Source: Seriola aureovittata
Lineage: Eukaryota > Chordata > Actinopteri > Carangiformes > Carangidae
Direction: 5' to 3'
DNA length: 64,000 nucleotides
Assembly (NCBI RefSeq): GCF_021018895.1
Contig: NC_079378.1
Location: forward strand, 9,483,501-9,547,500
The translations under genes and the position numbers were made by a program. The stretch's first letter is position 1; each line of letters opens with the position of its first letter. Positions 12,126 to 25,640 of this stretch are shown piece by piece. The notes beneath the pieces were generated by a model. That model made no database searches. It was not told where the DNA came from and was given only the letters and a program-made list of their open reading frames with translations.

Positions 12126-14869
12126 AACAAAAAATCTGGTAGGGAAATAAATTATATCAACATATTTGTATCTAGGGGGTTATAAACACAAACAAGATTA
12201 ACGTTGTATATTATCATTTCACTAATGTTAAATAACATCTAGTTTTAAATCAGCCTGAATGAACACATCTGGAACATGATGGCAGTGTTAGTTAAAGTGT
12301 ACTTGAACACACGCTCAGATTAAAATTGATGTGGAAGTGATATTGATATGACACTGACATGACTGAGCGGGAAGTTCAGACTTGACCTTGGAGACATAAA
12401 AACAAACATACAAACAAACAAAACACTTGAGACAATTGAAAGCTCTTGTAAAAGCTAGTAAGTCGACCTTGAGCTTGTCCGATGTTGATTCCATAATGAA
12501 GATATAATTCAGTTATCTAGTTTGTAATAGTGCAGTTTTTATATGGTGTCAATTCAGAGCACATTATATTCAAGCAGAATAAGATCCGTGTCAACCACTG
12601 CAGCTCATAAAGTTTTTTAGCTCCTTATCTATCTACTTATTGTCCATATTTGTGGGTGTTTCTAATGGGACACTTACATCATTTATAGCTCAACAATGGC
12701 CCGGGGACTGTCATGTCTTATACTAGCTGCTGGTCATTTGGAAAACGTCAGTTGATATCTTTAGAGCTGTTTCACATACTGAATAAAAAAGTCTCACTGT
12801 AGCAGAAGCTTGTCGGTTTGTCTCGACTGGTACTGTAAATATGAACATAAAATATTAATATACTTTCTTCTCCAGCTGAAGTCGCTCCGACTCCGAGGGA
12901 GCCAACAAACTTACGACTGTCAAACCGAAGTAATAAACTGTTGATTTTGTCTCTGAAAACAAAAAACAGCAGGAAATACAATTGAAAATATGTTGTAAAC
13001 AGTCATTTTCCATCCCTTTAACTTCACCACACACCACACACACAAACACCCACACACACCACACACACACACACACACACCCTCCCTGGGGAAAGTTTTA
13101 ATGGGGATGAGCAGTGAACAGGTTAAGTGACAGGCTTACAAAATCCCAAAACAGGTTCTCCTGTTTGTAACTCAGCCACGACATTTATGAGCGAATCCAT
13201 CATAATGGAGACAGGTAGAGTTTCCTTGTTGTGTCAGAGACTCTAAATAACACAATGAGATTCAACTGACCTGCTGTTGGCAGCAGCTGTGAAGAGGAAC
13301 ATGAGGACTGTCTCCACCAGCGATCTGTCTCTATCTTTTTGATTCACAATCCATCTCTGTCTCATCGCCGTGAGAAATCTGATATCCTCCCCTCAGTGCG
13401 TTTAGCCCGGAAAGCTAATGCAACACGATGATAGACAGAGCGAGGCGGACAGGCTTTTCCACAGAGGTTTGCTCATAATAAAAGAGTCCATTGAATAAAA
13501 CATGATGTGGCAAGAAAGCAAAACATAATGATTCATATATCATGATATGTTTTCATCACCCCAGCTTTCATCAATAGACTAATTTACCCATTGTTCTCCA
13601 TCTATTTTTACTTTACATACATTACTTTCATGTTTAATTGCCTTCCTAATAGGTTAGCCAATAATTACAGAGAGGCATATTTATTTGACTAACTGCAAGT
13701 CTCTGTAGTGCGATGACTTTCTAACTACAGTCTACAAAAGTCTGATTCCCAATTAAGGCATGTGTGTAAACACTTTTAGCGCTGGCAGTGACTAGAGCTA
13801 CTAAAAAGCTTTTTAATCATGACTGTGGTCTTTTGTTATAGTAGACATGAAGTCATGAGGGGCCTTTTCCAACTGCGGTGGCCCTGTGGCTTCACACCAC
13901 CCTGTGACAGTGCTGCCTTTCCCCCTCTGTGCTTGTTTATGTGGAGATGTGTTTGCTGCAGGGGTAAAGGGGATGAAAGCTTTGGGGGCCCTTGTCGGGC
14001 ACTTTGTTTGTTGTCTTGAACCCCTCCCCACTCCCATGCTATATGCCAGCTTAAATCTACATCTATACCCGAGTGAAACTTCCCTCGCAATAAGCTATTA
14101 AGTCAGAGAATAAGACTGTGATGCTGCTCGGATTTTATGCCGTTGATATATGTATTATCACGCAGCTGGTACAGTGTTGTTTTTTCTGTAATTTGGTGAG
14201 AAAAACTAAACATCATTGCTGTCTTGAAGGCTTTATTAAAATAATTAAAGTAGGCTACTTGAGTATAAATTTGCCACCTCTATCTTAACTTCTAATTAAT
14301 TTAATCGGATGTTTACAGTTTGGTAAATTGAGTCTTATTCATCAAAATCTGTCATATTATACAATTTAAGACTTCATTTCAAAGCAACCAAAACAGAACC
14401 GGCAGACATGTTGCTGCTGCATGCCCAGACCAACTGTGTTTCGGGGTGAAACGAAGACATCAAAAATATTTTCCAGCTCGGCTCGTTGGTAGTAATTTAT
14501 TTCTTGTTTGTCAGGAGTATCGAATCCAAAACACATATAATTAGCTACTGGCAAGGACCATGCATGCAGTGTGAATGTCTAGCTTTGACATATGACCTCT
14601 CTAAGTGCCCCGACCATCACATCGACATAAAATATTAAGTGTTACAACATAAAAAGGGACCAAACCGCAGGCTTTGAAGAGTAATCCTCGTTTCCCCCCA
14701 GAGGTTCCCCCGCGTGAAATAGGATAGGGTTTTTAAGTCCTAATAAGTTCTTAATTTAGTGGAAACACACACGAGAGGGCACGCACACACGCAAACACAC
14801 ACACACACACAAGGTCAATAGCAGCTTCCCATCATGCTTGAGTTATTTTCCCTCTAAATTATGGTTTCA

Positions 14870-14872
<3 letters not shown>
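12126..14872. other. Intergenic, no credible gene
   Basis: Mostly unique AT-rich DNA with an imperfect CACAC array at 13028-13080 and another at 14765-14811. Overlapping frames on both strands at 13813-14101 sit in a locally GC-richer segment but show no domain and no splice support. Confidence 0.5.

Positions 14873-14949
<77 letters not shown>
14873..14949. repeat. (TG)n microsatellite, 77 bp
   Basis: About 38 uninterrupted TG units. Confidence 0.97.
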
Positions 14950-14951
<2 letters not shown>

Positions 14952-15184
14952 CCTTGCTTGCTCCACACGTTCTGGGGTCCGGTTTCAGGATATTTCAACT
15001 AAAAGTTATACAGACTTGTAAAGTGCTCTAAGAGTGAAACACATGGGGATAATATAAGTTGTGATCATCTGAACAAATCAACTATAGAAGTCTTAAATTG
15101 TATTTAATGTATTGACAGCGACTCATTATGCTACTTCATTCCTCCTTTTATGCTGGTTTGGGTGTCAACGGACAGAGTGTGGTG

Positions 15185-15345
15185 TAAAACCTATTGAGGT
15201 TAGTTAATTAGAGCACGTGGAGATCAGGGAGCCTCCGTCATTAATCAAAGCAGTTCCTCGTTTAGAGACTAATAAAATCGCTCTGCTAGATTAAACACCG
15301 TGAGGCAGCAGATGGGTAAGACGGAACATCTGAGAGGAGGAGAAG
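15185..15345. promoter_or_regulatory. Candidate conserved non-coding element
   Basis: A stretch of high-complexity sequence between repeats carrying homeodomain cores (TTAATTAG, GTCATTAATC), an E-box CACGTG-like CACGTGG and a LEF/TCF-like ATCAAAG. This is a composition-based guess and needs alignment to other fishes. Confidence 0.2.
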
Positions 15346-16814
15346 CGTGGTCCCTCGGTTTTCATCTCCCGCTGTGCAATCAGCTCGCGTAAACATTTTG
15401 AAAATGAGAATCAAGCCCAATCACAAACTCCATCATCTTTTTTCTTGCTGCTTTAATTTGATCTTTTTTTAAACGTCCCTTTAAGTTATTATTGCATCTT
15501 CAAGAAGCCAGAATGAAGTGAGTATAATGAACTAAGTAGCAAGTGAGGTCAACAAGTGTTTTACCACTAGATAATTAGTTTGACTTTTGTTCTGCAGTGT
15601 TTGTAGACATAGCATTTCAAGTTGAACGTCAGAGAAGCCTCCCTTCCCTTTAATGTGTCAAGTGTATTTGTTTTGGTCGCAATTTTACTGATTGTGATCA
15701 AAAGTGGTCTCTGTTTTTTCATGTTATTATGCAGTTTTTGATTTTGAAAGTTTACTTCATTGCGTATCTGATTCTACATTATTTGAAATGGTGAATTGTC
15801 TCCTGTCATTCTATCTATTATCTTTTTCTTTTTTTACATTATCCTCCCGATCATATCTGTTTGCCAGTTGATTATTGTGTCCATATTTTATTTATTTCAA
15901 TATTAGTTTGTGAACCATGATTTTTAACCTCTTTTTTCTGTTCTATATGTGATGCTGCTGTCTTTTGCTGTCTTTGTTTTCGTCTCAGTGTGACACTTTT
16001 CCCGATTATATAAAGTTATCTATTTATTTTACAAATTCCACAACTGAAAAAATAAGATTGTAAAATTGGAAGGTGTGGGCGGACATCATGATCCAGGATG
16101 CTATGAACTGATTACTGCATTTTCTGATTTGTTGTTTTAGTAATATGTTGTGGTTTTATGGGTATGTATAGGAGGGCTGTGCTAACCTTTAAAGTACTTT
16201 AGATTGTTATCGATCATGCAATACCATCTGGGAGGCGTCGGAACATATCTTGACATACAGCCAGTCATAAAGAGCAGGTCCTGCAACAGGCTGTATGGCC
16301 ATCACATCATTGAGTCAATATACATTATATATATACACATACAGTATATATATATATATGTATACATTACTCTGGATAATATGTTTCTGTCTTTTCCTTG
16401 TTTTATGTATTTTCCTCTGCTGTGTTTTGTGCCTGTGTATCTCTTGTTCTGCACGTTGGAGACATGGGTGTATTAACGACATTATGTATATTGAAAAATC
16501 CATACACACTAATTGATATGCAGTGTTTTCAGCCATGCTTTGGTGATCTCTTAATCTCTCATCTAGACCCAGACTTTACAATAGTCCAAGGACCCACAAA
16601 TTGAGAAGTTGCCTAATGTTCTAACATCCAATCATTTTCGTTTCTCCTCTGTTTTGATAGTCACAGAGCAGCTAGCTTAGCTACAGACTTCTTGTTAACT
16701 TCCAGGTCCATTTTAAAGGAGACAAGGAAAACAATGTGACAGAAACACAGTTTAACACCTTATTAACTCCCTGCTAATGTTTTTAGGTTTTTCCATGTAT
16801 AGAAAAAAAAAAAA

Positions 16815-16852
<38 letters not shown>

Positions 16853-17093
16853 CAGTGTGCATAACAATATGTGTCAGCCCTGTATGATGGCAAAGACATA
16901 ACAGCAGCGGAAAATACTTAAAGTGATAATTGCATCTGTTTCTGAGTGTTGGCAAATGTGAACACGACTTGTTATTCTATTACTTTACTGTCAAAGGAGT
17001 TGTCTGTGTGTGTATGTGAGATTTTTGTTTTTGCAGTGCATGTTTGCATGGATGAATGAATGTTTCCAATTACAGTTACAAAGTGTATACAAG
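15346..17093. other. Intergenic with short simple repeats
   Basis: AT-rich. Alternating AT text lies at 16326-16371, an A-run at 16803-16815 and an AC array at 16819-16850. TAGCTTAGCTAC-type repeat text appears at 16673. No gene seen. Confidence 0.5.
16819..16850. repeat. (AC)n microsatellite
   Basis: Sixteen AC units, preceded by a 13-A run and TCT. Confidence 0.95.
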
Positions 17094-17105
17094 CACACAC
17101 ACACG

Positions 17106-17144
<39 letters not shown>

Positions 17145-17159
17145 ACACACACACACACA
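17094..17159. repeat. Compound (CA)-(CT)-(CA) microsatellite
   Basis: CACACACACG is followed by about 17 CT units and then about nine CA units. Confidence 0.95.
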
Positions 17160-19993
17160 GCCTCCTGTTCTCTGAAGCAGACTCCAGCACTGCTGTCTGG
17201 CATTCCTCTCTGTTGACAGTTGACAGCTTTAAGCCGACATGAAGTGTGGATTTCACTGCCGCCATGTAATTGACATCCTGTTGCTTGTCAGCCTCTTTCT
17301 TTTTCTACTGCTCTTTCGATCAGAACACTGGTGCCTCATTCTCACACCAACAATACAGGTCACACGATGAGGCCTGGGAAATTATTCAGCTGTTTTTGTT
17401 TTTTTGTTGTTTTTTTTTAATGCAGCAGTTTGTCTTTGTGTTTGTTTGTTTGCGTGAGAAGTGAAACTAGATCCATCTCTCAGCTCATGTGATAGTCTCA
17501 ATAGAAGATTTTGATTGTCGTGTGGCCTCGACAGGATGATCAATACAACGTTGATCACTGGTTCACAGACCACCAATAGAAAAACAGGGCAGCTTTGTTA
17601 TAGTGACACTTTAAAAAAAAAGCGAAGAAAACAAAAGAACACAATATTTCATGATATCAAATGAAGTGCCTGTTATGTTAAGTCTTGGTCTTGAGGGAGA
17701 ATCTCAAGTTTGATTATGACATGACCTCAAATTCACCTGGACTTTAAATACACTGAATAAAAGTCGCCTTGTAGTCCATGCAAACATATAATCTCAACAC
17801 AATCGCAATAAAAACAAGTGTATTTTCTTGGACTTTACAACATATGCACACCAGTAATGAAGTCAGCGTTACTTAAAGTTGTAATCCATTACAATCATGA
17901 TTACTTTGCCATCAGCCACGATTATTGGCGATGACGGAAAGTGTGATTTAATACAACAGCTAACAGTCCTTGACCAACTCCTTTCTCCGAAATACAGCTG
18001 AAGAGCAACTAGTGGTTCCAGTGCAGCCAAACAAACTTGTGTTTCAATGAGGAAGTCAGTCATTACTCCCTGCGGCATTTAATATTTATCTGCTGCAGAA
18101 AGTAAATGCTAAAAAAAAAAAAAAGACATTTCTTGTGATTCCGATGCATTTGTGATGAACATGGTGTTTTCTGTGTCTGCTTCACGACAAAAGCCACCCC
18201 GTGTTTCAACAGTTGAACGCTTTTAATGTGACACAGCGGCAGTGGCAAACGTTGAGTGAACGGTAAACAGTGACGCCGAAATCAATAAAGCAGACATTTC
18301 AAAGAGTAACAGGATTACAGGCGCCCATCATTTCCTGTGTATCGTCGATCTGAATCCAGATTACGGCAGAAATAATACCAAAAAAAAAAGGTTTTGATAA
18401 CTTTAAGGTGACAAAGATCTGTTTCTTACAAGATAGTACATTTTAATTGTGTAGATAAAAAGATCAATGCAGCATCTGTTTGTCGCAAGCCTTGACTTGA
18501 TAACACTGAATCTTCTGAACCACTGAACAATTCTCCATGGGTGAGACAACATCACGAAGTGTGTCCATGATGTAAATGCACAGATATATAGTCAAAATGC
18601 TTTTTGAAACAGCAGTGGGAATAAAGTTTATTTATTCAAGCTGTGGATCAAAACTTTTTCTTAAATTTTTTTTCCCTTTTTTTTTGTTGTTGACTAAATC
18701 CAAGTTGTGACAACCATGTTCCTGTAGATCCACGTATAATGGTTAGTTAGTTAGTGTTTGAGTAGAGAGGTGTCAGTTGCAGTTGTTGTATTGTCACTCA
18801 TGGACACTTGGGAAATGTCTCACTGAGGACAAAGGATAGGACTTAAAAAAGCCATTATGGCCGGTCAAACGCCTTGTAATTATATAGTATTAGTCAGCTC
18901 AGACAGATGTCAGGCCTGAATAATGAAGGGTGTAACGGGCTCACCTGCTGGCTGTGACAACAGTGTCATTTCAACACGTGGAACGTAATGTTCATGTTCT
19001 TTTTCTTACATAATAGCTATGGGCCTAAGGCTGATTTCATATTAGATAATCCATTATGGTTATTTTTCATATGTGTAGTATATTAGCTTTAGTGGAGTAC
19101 CTCATACATGGTACCGATCCTTTTAGAAAATACGGATGTATTAGACCTTTGTGGACAATTTTGAATCTATGTAATAAAGCATGTTTCCATAAAGATTTTC
19201 TTTGTATTAGTATTATTTTTTAGAAAATGTACTACATCACAATATATATCAATTTCAGGATAAAAAAAAACATATAAACACACTGTGACGTAGGTGTTTA
19301 TCCTGGTCACCCACTTCTAATATGTATAAAACTATTCTCTACTGCAGCCTATATCTCTTTATGTACTTCAGTAGATACTTGAGCAAACAATACACGGGTA
19401 TTCTCTAGATGATAAAGGTTTGAGGAAGGAATAACCTACATGCAGGAAAATAGAACAATAGCCTTCCTTACGGATCTTCCAGTCATCTAAACACATCATC
19501 ATATACTTTTTTCTCTTTTTATACTGTATTACGTTTTGCAGCAGCCTTCAGGGTAACACATCATGCGAACAGCATTATAAAACACAAGCACTATAAAGGT
19601 CTTGGTTTGGAAAAAGAAAGAGAGAGAGAGTGAGAATGAGAGGGGGAAAAAAATAGCAGTTAATCCATGAACTAACCGCTGCTGAGACGGCAGGCTGAGC
19701 CTCAGGTATTTCATGCACTTCACAGCTTCAAATTAAGAAGCAATTATATTCTCTCCTGGGTCATTACTAATCCTGCTGAGGTAATGGAGCCACACCTACA
19801 GCCTTAATTGCAGGGATTACAACTGAAAAGGCACAATTTCTGTTAACCAGTGCTGTCAGAAACAAAATCTTAACAGGAAGAAAGGAAACTACCTCATTTG
19901 CAAATGCTGAGAAAACGTTGAGTGAAAGGAAACTATTTATAATCTCTCTTTGTACAAAGACTTGTCGTTCAGGCTTTTCCTCCCTCTTTTCTA
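17160..19993. other. Intergenic, no gene seen
   Basis: AT-rich with an A-run at 18111-18124, T-rich text near 18668-18685 and an AGAG run at 19615-19630. The segment 18840-18985 is the most unique-looking part. Small frames show nothing recognisable. Confidence 0.5.
18840..18985. promoter_or_regulatory. Candidate conserved non-coding element
   Basis: High-complexity stretch with GCCATTATGGCC, TTGTAATTATATAG, CAGACAGATGTC and TGTCAGGCCTGA, and no repeat. Homeodomain-type TAATTA and SMAD-type CAGAC words would suit BMP-pathway input, but this is only an inference. Confidence 0.2.

Positions 19994-20021
<28 letters not shown>
19994..20021. repeat. Poly(T) tract, 28 bp
   Basis: Twenty-eight consecutive T residues, possibly the tail of a minus-strand retroelement, although no element body is recognised. 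Confidence 0.9.
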
Positions 20022-20026
<5 letters not shown>

Positions 20027-21138
20027 GTAGATCCCTTGCTATAATAAAAAGTCCAAGGCTTTCAGACTATGGAGTCATTACTTCCATAAACATTAACACA
20101 TGCATGTTTTCTCTTGCTTCTCATTGTTTTATAGCTGAGGAAAGCAGAGAGCTTACTTCATGGGATCTCTGTCAGATACACAACAGCTCGTGTCAAGCTT
20201 GTGTTTTCGCCTTCAAAAAACTGAGCACAATGTCGGTGCACAGTGGCACATACCTGCAGTCTGATAACTGCAGAGCCAGAGAGGCAGACATTCAATGCAA
20301 CTTTAAACGATTTCCCATGGGGAAACTTTCTCTCCTGTGCAGACACAAGACAGCAAATTTCTTCTACTTCACTGTGACCCCTCAGTCACAACAACTTGTT
20401 AAACCAAAAAAAAAAAAAAAACCTGGAGGAGCAGAGGAACATCCCCTTCCCATTGGCCAGTATTAGCCCTGACCTTGTTAAAAGAGAAAACATTCCCTAT
20501 CGTCACCATGATGTCGGCAGCCAATTATCAACCCTTTCTCTTCCAAGTATAGCCTGTCAAGTCCCCGCACTTCTATATGATTAATATTTGTTTTCTTGTC
20601 ATATCCACTAAAAGCTGTAAAAGTGATCACAAAGCTGAGTTCCCAAACAGCCGAGGCATCGGTAGATAAAAGGTTGTGACCTTGAAAGCAGAGTACTTTG
20701 TCCCAAAAAAAAAAATGGCTGCAGGAATGTGCCAAAGTTCATTTCACTCAAAATTATTAGTTCACGTCTTCACAGTGTTACACTGGTATGAGATTGGAGA
20801 ATAAATAACGTGTCCAGAGACACAGAACATGGGTAGGTGTCAGTGTAACGTGGGACTCTTGGTGCCATGCATGGGTAAGCATGTTCCCGGACCCTTAAAT
20901 CACCTGACTGGTGGTGTAATTACGGCTCTCTGGGACGCCACTCAACCCTCTAATACCCAGGGGGCTCTGCAGCGGCGCCACTTGTTGCGCAAGTGTTCAC
21001 AGAGAGGGAGCTGCAGGGAGGGAAACACTGAGAAAGGCGGGGGAAGCAGCTGAGGGTGGAGGAGAGTTGGGATGCCCTTTGGCAATTTCGAGGTTAATCT
21101 TCTAAATGTTGCCTGACAAAGCAATATTGCTGAGCGAG
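20022..21138. other. Intergenic, no gene seen
   Basis: The open frame spanning 19918-20466 runs through the T-tract and has no recognisable domain. An A-run lies at 20406-20420. Unique, slightly GC-richer sequence at 20880-21060 contains GGTGTAATTACGGC and could be a conserved element. Confidence 0.45.
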
Positions 21139-21176
21139 TGTGCATGTGTGTGCGTGTGTGTGTGTGTGTGTGTGTG
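21139..21176. repeat. (TG)n microsatellite, imperfect
   Basis: TG units with one A-for-G and one C-for-T interruption. Confidence 0.9.
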
Positions 21177-22204
21177 AAAAGGCAGTGAGGGGTGGGGACC
21201 GGGGTTGTGGGAGAAGGGTTTAGAGTGGTGAAGCAAATGAGAGGGAGAAACAGAAAAATGAGGGAGTCGCTCCACTTCAGACAGTTTGGGCCAAGATTTT
21301 AAATTTGCTTTTTTCCTTCAATCAAAACATGTGCTTTAACATAAAAAACCAAAACAAAAAGAATCCACATGAAATATTTCCTGCTGCTACAGTTGCACGC
21401 AAACATATACATTATATGTCTTTCTCAAGGGACAATTCTGTCGCACTTACTTTCTCTTTTGCTCTAAGCTTCAGGATTAAGCTAACAATGTCTGGTCAGC
21501 CTCTGGAACCTGCAGGCTACTGGAAGCCATGACGCACTGTAGGTACCGACATCCCTGCCACAAAAGCCTGGTTTTCATAAGAGCCAATCCCAAGTGAGTA
21601 TTTACCCAAGCCATGATACAAATTCTGAGCTGTTTTCCAACTGATAAGTTCAAGATAGAAACAATCAGTGACGTGCCTCGTCAGTCACGGCAGTGCTTTT
21701 AATTAACTCTGTTGATTCATGGGCTTGATTTACTGAGCGATAAGAGATGTGATCAATATGTGGCTGCGTGCAAACGACAGGATCTTTGCAGCTTTAACAA
21801 AGACGGCTGAAGCCCAGACTTGACATCTGGCATCTTCTGCAGTCAATTATCTGTCCTTCATCAGTGAGTGTATGAGTATGGATTTGCGCGCAAGTGTCTG
21901 TGAGACTGCTTATCAAAAGCATTGTGTAGGGAACAATCCTGCGAGAATGGATTATATCTTAAACCATCAAAAGGTTTCTTTTTCAACTAACGCCTAAGTA
22001 AAGGATAAGGATAATGAAAAGGCAATAATCTCCTCTTTGACAAGTATGGTTATAAGCTCTCAGCAGTACAGACACAGAAGCCAATCTTGTCTGGTTATCT
22101 TTTATCATGTGGACTTTGTTGCATCTCGAGCCCACATGCCCACTGACGTGTTAACATGTCGTCAAGTGGTTGCTCATTGTGGGAACTGTAGGGTTTCTCT
22201 CTAT

Positions 22205-22272
22205 AATGTTGTAAGGTCTTGACCTTACCTTGTAAAGTGCCTTGAGATAATGTCTGTTATGATTTGAATATA
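22205..22272. mobile_element. Possible retroelement 3'-tail fragment
   Basis: The TTGTAAAGTGCCTTGAGATA text followed by TCTGTTATGATTTGAATAT resembles the shared tail of many fish retroposed repeats. It is short and undated; I cannot assign a family. Confidence 0.3.
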
Positions 22273-24229
22273 TCTAATGCCCAAGAGAGGACATGGACAT
22301 GGTAAGTTTAAAACCCTCTATATTTGGAACAGCACACTGATAATAGACAACTATCACTCTGTGTGTGTAATTTTGACTTGTTTTTTCACAGCCATCGTAC
22401 GCCAAGCACATGCTTTTGTCCAAATCGGATTTTGACTCAAGTTCAAATTTTGTTTGAGTGCGAAACAATGAAGGGATGAAGGGATAAAAGGATGATGCAA
22501 AGGTTTCAAAAATACAACAGAAGCTTTTTTTCCAGCTGTGACTGACCATAATTGATTATATCTACATCAGTACGAGTGAAGTGAATACTGTCAAACACAC
22601 ATATGCAGATGTAGTTTAAATACTCACACACATGCAGCTCAAAGTCATATATTCATGGCTTGTGTAAAATTATTTCAAACACAGCTCATCACTATCAGTC
22701 CATCTCTACAGGATGAAGCAGGGCATGGCTGTTTTCCATACAATTAAGATAAAGCTTCAACTGGCGCCTCACATTTTATTAAAGGTTATTTCCAGATCCT
22801 CACACTGCAAGGAGACTTTGAACACGCAGCCATGACAGATGTGTAAGCCAACAAGATTTCCACATGGGCGAATCAATGAACCCAACTATTTCTGAGAGAT
22901 ATAAAAAGAAAGTTAGCCCTTCCCTGTTAAGATGAGTGATGTGTTTTAGTGAAGGGTAGAGAGGCGGGATGCACGGATATAAGAGTGTTTCTACATGCTG
23001 GGTGAAGACACAACAGTGGAAGCATCTGACAGATGTGCACTGACTGCCTGCAGTAATTGTACACCACTGCAATTATGTGAATGCAGTTATGATTGTTGTC
23101 AAACAAAGTATAACCGAGGTAAGATATATGTATTCAAATAATAATCTTGTTATTACTGTTATTAGAGAGGCAGTTGAGCCAAGTGAACACAATTAGTTAT
23201 CTAGGAAACTCAAATGCAGCGGCTCAACATTTGCCTTTGAATCACTCCGAACATTTCTGATTTTTTTTTCTGTGACACAAACACTACAGCGTGTCTGGTG
23301 CTGAGCTCATGGATGGCTATCCTATCAGTTGGGGAAACAACCAAACTAATCAGAGCTTTGTAGAAAGAATTAAGTGATCTAATAGTGATGATAAATAACC
23401 AAAAAATGGCAGCTTGCATTAACAGATTTTTTTTCGTCACTTGGGAAATGTAGCTCCTGGTTATTCCAAAGTTATCTTGTTTACACATTGTGCATTTTTG
23501 GCTTGCTACATTAGCTCCAGGTAAGCCCACATTCAGGAAGCACGTGGTTGTGTTAAGAGGGTGGAGGGGGGCTAAGCTAGCTGCTAGATGTTCCAGTAAA
23601 CACCTGTGAATTCTAGAGCTGCTTTTTAAACCACAATGTGCAGGTCTAATTCCACAAGACGGAGCGTGTGACGTGTGAGTGTGCAGGTTTTTGAGGAGCA
23701 GATTTGACAGAGTCGAGCTGAAGAACAAAAGTAGTGTCAAGAGTAACGCATTACTTTAGCTGCTGAGTAATTAGCAAGACTGAGTGACCAACACGTGGCA
23801 AATCATACTTCCTTAGTGTACTGTACTTAATGTAAATTATAGTAGACTTGCATTACCAGCATACAGTATATTACAGGCGCTGTCGCTGCATTAGATTCAC
23901 GTTTTCACTAGATTCCAAGCTGGCATTTTTATCTTTGTCATGGTTTTAAAATTGCATTTAATTCTATATATTAAATCTATCTAATGACTATGAACACTGT
24001 AATACTCAGACTATTCTTATTTACTTGACTATTAACTTGCTATTTCAGTTTAACCTAAGCATCATCATTGGTCATATCTTGTTTTCATGGCAACACAAAC
24101 CATGCATGATAGTTCATTGGCACACACAGAGACACGCGTGTGGATGGACATGCTGATATATTCTTTTTTCTTTTTTTTTTCTCTCTCCCTCCTTACTTCA
24201 TTACTTTTTCATCTATTTCACCCCTCACT

Positions 24230-24345
24230 TGCCTCAGATTTGACAGGGCTCCCAGTAGTTTGTTGAGGTAATTACCTGTAGACATGGTGCAGAACAAAGC
24301 AATCAGGGAGGGTCCCTAAATACGCTGTCTAGACTTGCTGTCTCG
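24230..24345. promoter_or_regulatory. Candidate conserved element with TAATTA palindrome
   Basis: Unique sequence holding the perfect 12-bp palindrome AGGTAATTACCT (24266-24277), with the TAATTA core bound by many homeodomains, flanked by AACAAAG (SOX/TCF-like) at 24293. Regulatory function is inferred only from motifs. Confidence 0.25.
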
Positions 24346-25440
24346 CCCCCTCTCTCTGTGTCCCTCCATTTATTGTTTGACCTGTCGTCTGACCTGATGA
24401 GGAGTCAACCTTTAACTTGAAAGCGGACAGACGACACCAATTGTCTTCAACTCATTACTTGTCATTTATCCTTCAATCAGCATCATGATAAAAAACTGGT
24501 CTGTATCCAACATTGTTAGATTTTTTTTTTCTTTGCTATATCAACAGATTTCAGCAGCTCAAACGTTAAAGCATAAAATAACTAAGGTTTCTTACTGGGA
24601 GACAAACAACAGGGCAGTGCAGTAAAGAGACAGTTAGTCTGACCCGCTGTAATGGCCCTCCTTTGAAGTGGTGAAGATAGTGCTTGTAATCAGCTTAATT
24701 GATTGTAACAAGGCACCAGCACCAGAGAGTAAGATAGAGACAGAGCGCTGTGGGGTGGTTTTAGGGAATCACTTGTGTTTGGGTAGAGTAGTAATTCACC
24801 ATAATGACAGCCATTACTCCAAAGGCAAACAATGTCACTCACTTCGCCAAACCCTCATGGGTCAAACTGGCAGATGTAGTCATTGTACTTAAACACAGCC
24901 ACGGGGGAAATTACAAGCAAATAAGGTTTAAGTGCTGTTGAATTGTGAATAATTGCCATTGAATTAGCTAAGGAATAAACTTGCAGTGCAATGCAAACAC
25001 CTATGTATTAAGCAGCAATTAACTCAATTAAGCTCATCTTACCGGAATCAATCTGAAGGTGAAGCTGATATTACATTGTTTGAACAAGAATGGACTAATT
25101 GACACATTCACTGTATATAAACTGTGCAACCGGTGTATTTGTAACCTTCTTCCTCCGTCAGTATACCCCCACTTCTCTCTCTTGCTCTCTGTTTGTCTGC
25201 GTCTTTCCGTTTTTGGCTCTCTCCTTGCGCTTGTCTCATCATCTGGAGTTGATCATTCCATTTCCTGCCTGGTGCTGCAATTATCTACAGATCAGCAGAC
25301 AGGCCGACTTAAAAGGCTTGGAGGGGGCAGCAACATAGGAGAGGAGAGAGTGAGAGAAAGAATATCATAATCACAATTATGAAATTATTAGAAGTTGTTA
25401 ATGAGCCAAACTGCAGTTTTTAAATCTGTGTTGAGGTGAT

Positions 25441-25640
25441 TTTTCTACCACTTGGTGGCAGTAGAAACAAGCTGTAAACACAACACTGACAAATTATTAC
25501 CGTTTAACTATAGTGTGAGCATACAGTTACATTAGCATTCATTTTGAGTCATGTCTCCAGTTAAGGAAAGTTCAATATTCACCCTCCTTTTAGCTCCGTT
25601 TTTGGGCTCCGCCAACTTATCATTGAAAACAGCTGCCAAC
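25441..25640. mobile_element. Probable dispersed fish repeat copy
   Basis: Starts with CCACTTGGTGGCAGTAGAAA and runs through GTCATGTCTCCAGTTAAGG to CTCCGTTTTTGGGCTCC. The last part resembles CTCTATTTTGGTCTCCACC at about 46994, suggesting two copies of one family in the window. It is noncoding and non-autonomous. Confidence 0.4.

Larger units (their letters stand above)
21177..25440. other. Intergenic, no credible gene
   Basis: AT-rich unique DNA with T-runs (24168-24180, 24521-24530). GTAAAGTGCCTTGAGATAA at 22233 on is text common near the 3' end of fish LINE/SINE copies. The minus-strand 176-codon frame at 23210-23740 crosses TAGCTAGCTGCTAG-type repeat text and is not a recognisable protein. 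A 12-bp palindrome lies at 24266-24277. Confidence 0.5.

Noticed and set aside
19918..20466. 182-codon frame on the + strand
   Set aside because: It passes through a 28-T run encoding a phenylalanine block and has no recognisable domain.
23210..23740. 176-codon frame on the - strand
   Set aside because: It crosses dispersed-repeat-like TAGCTAGCTGCTAG text and has no domain or splice logic.
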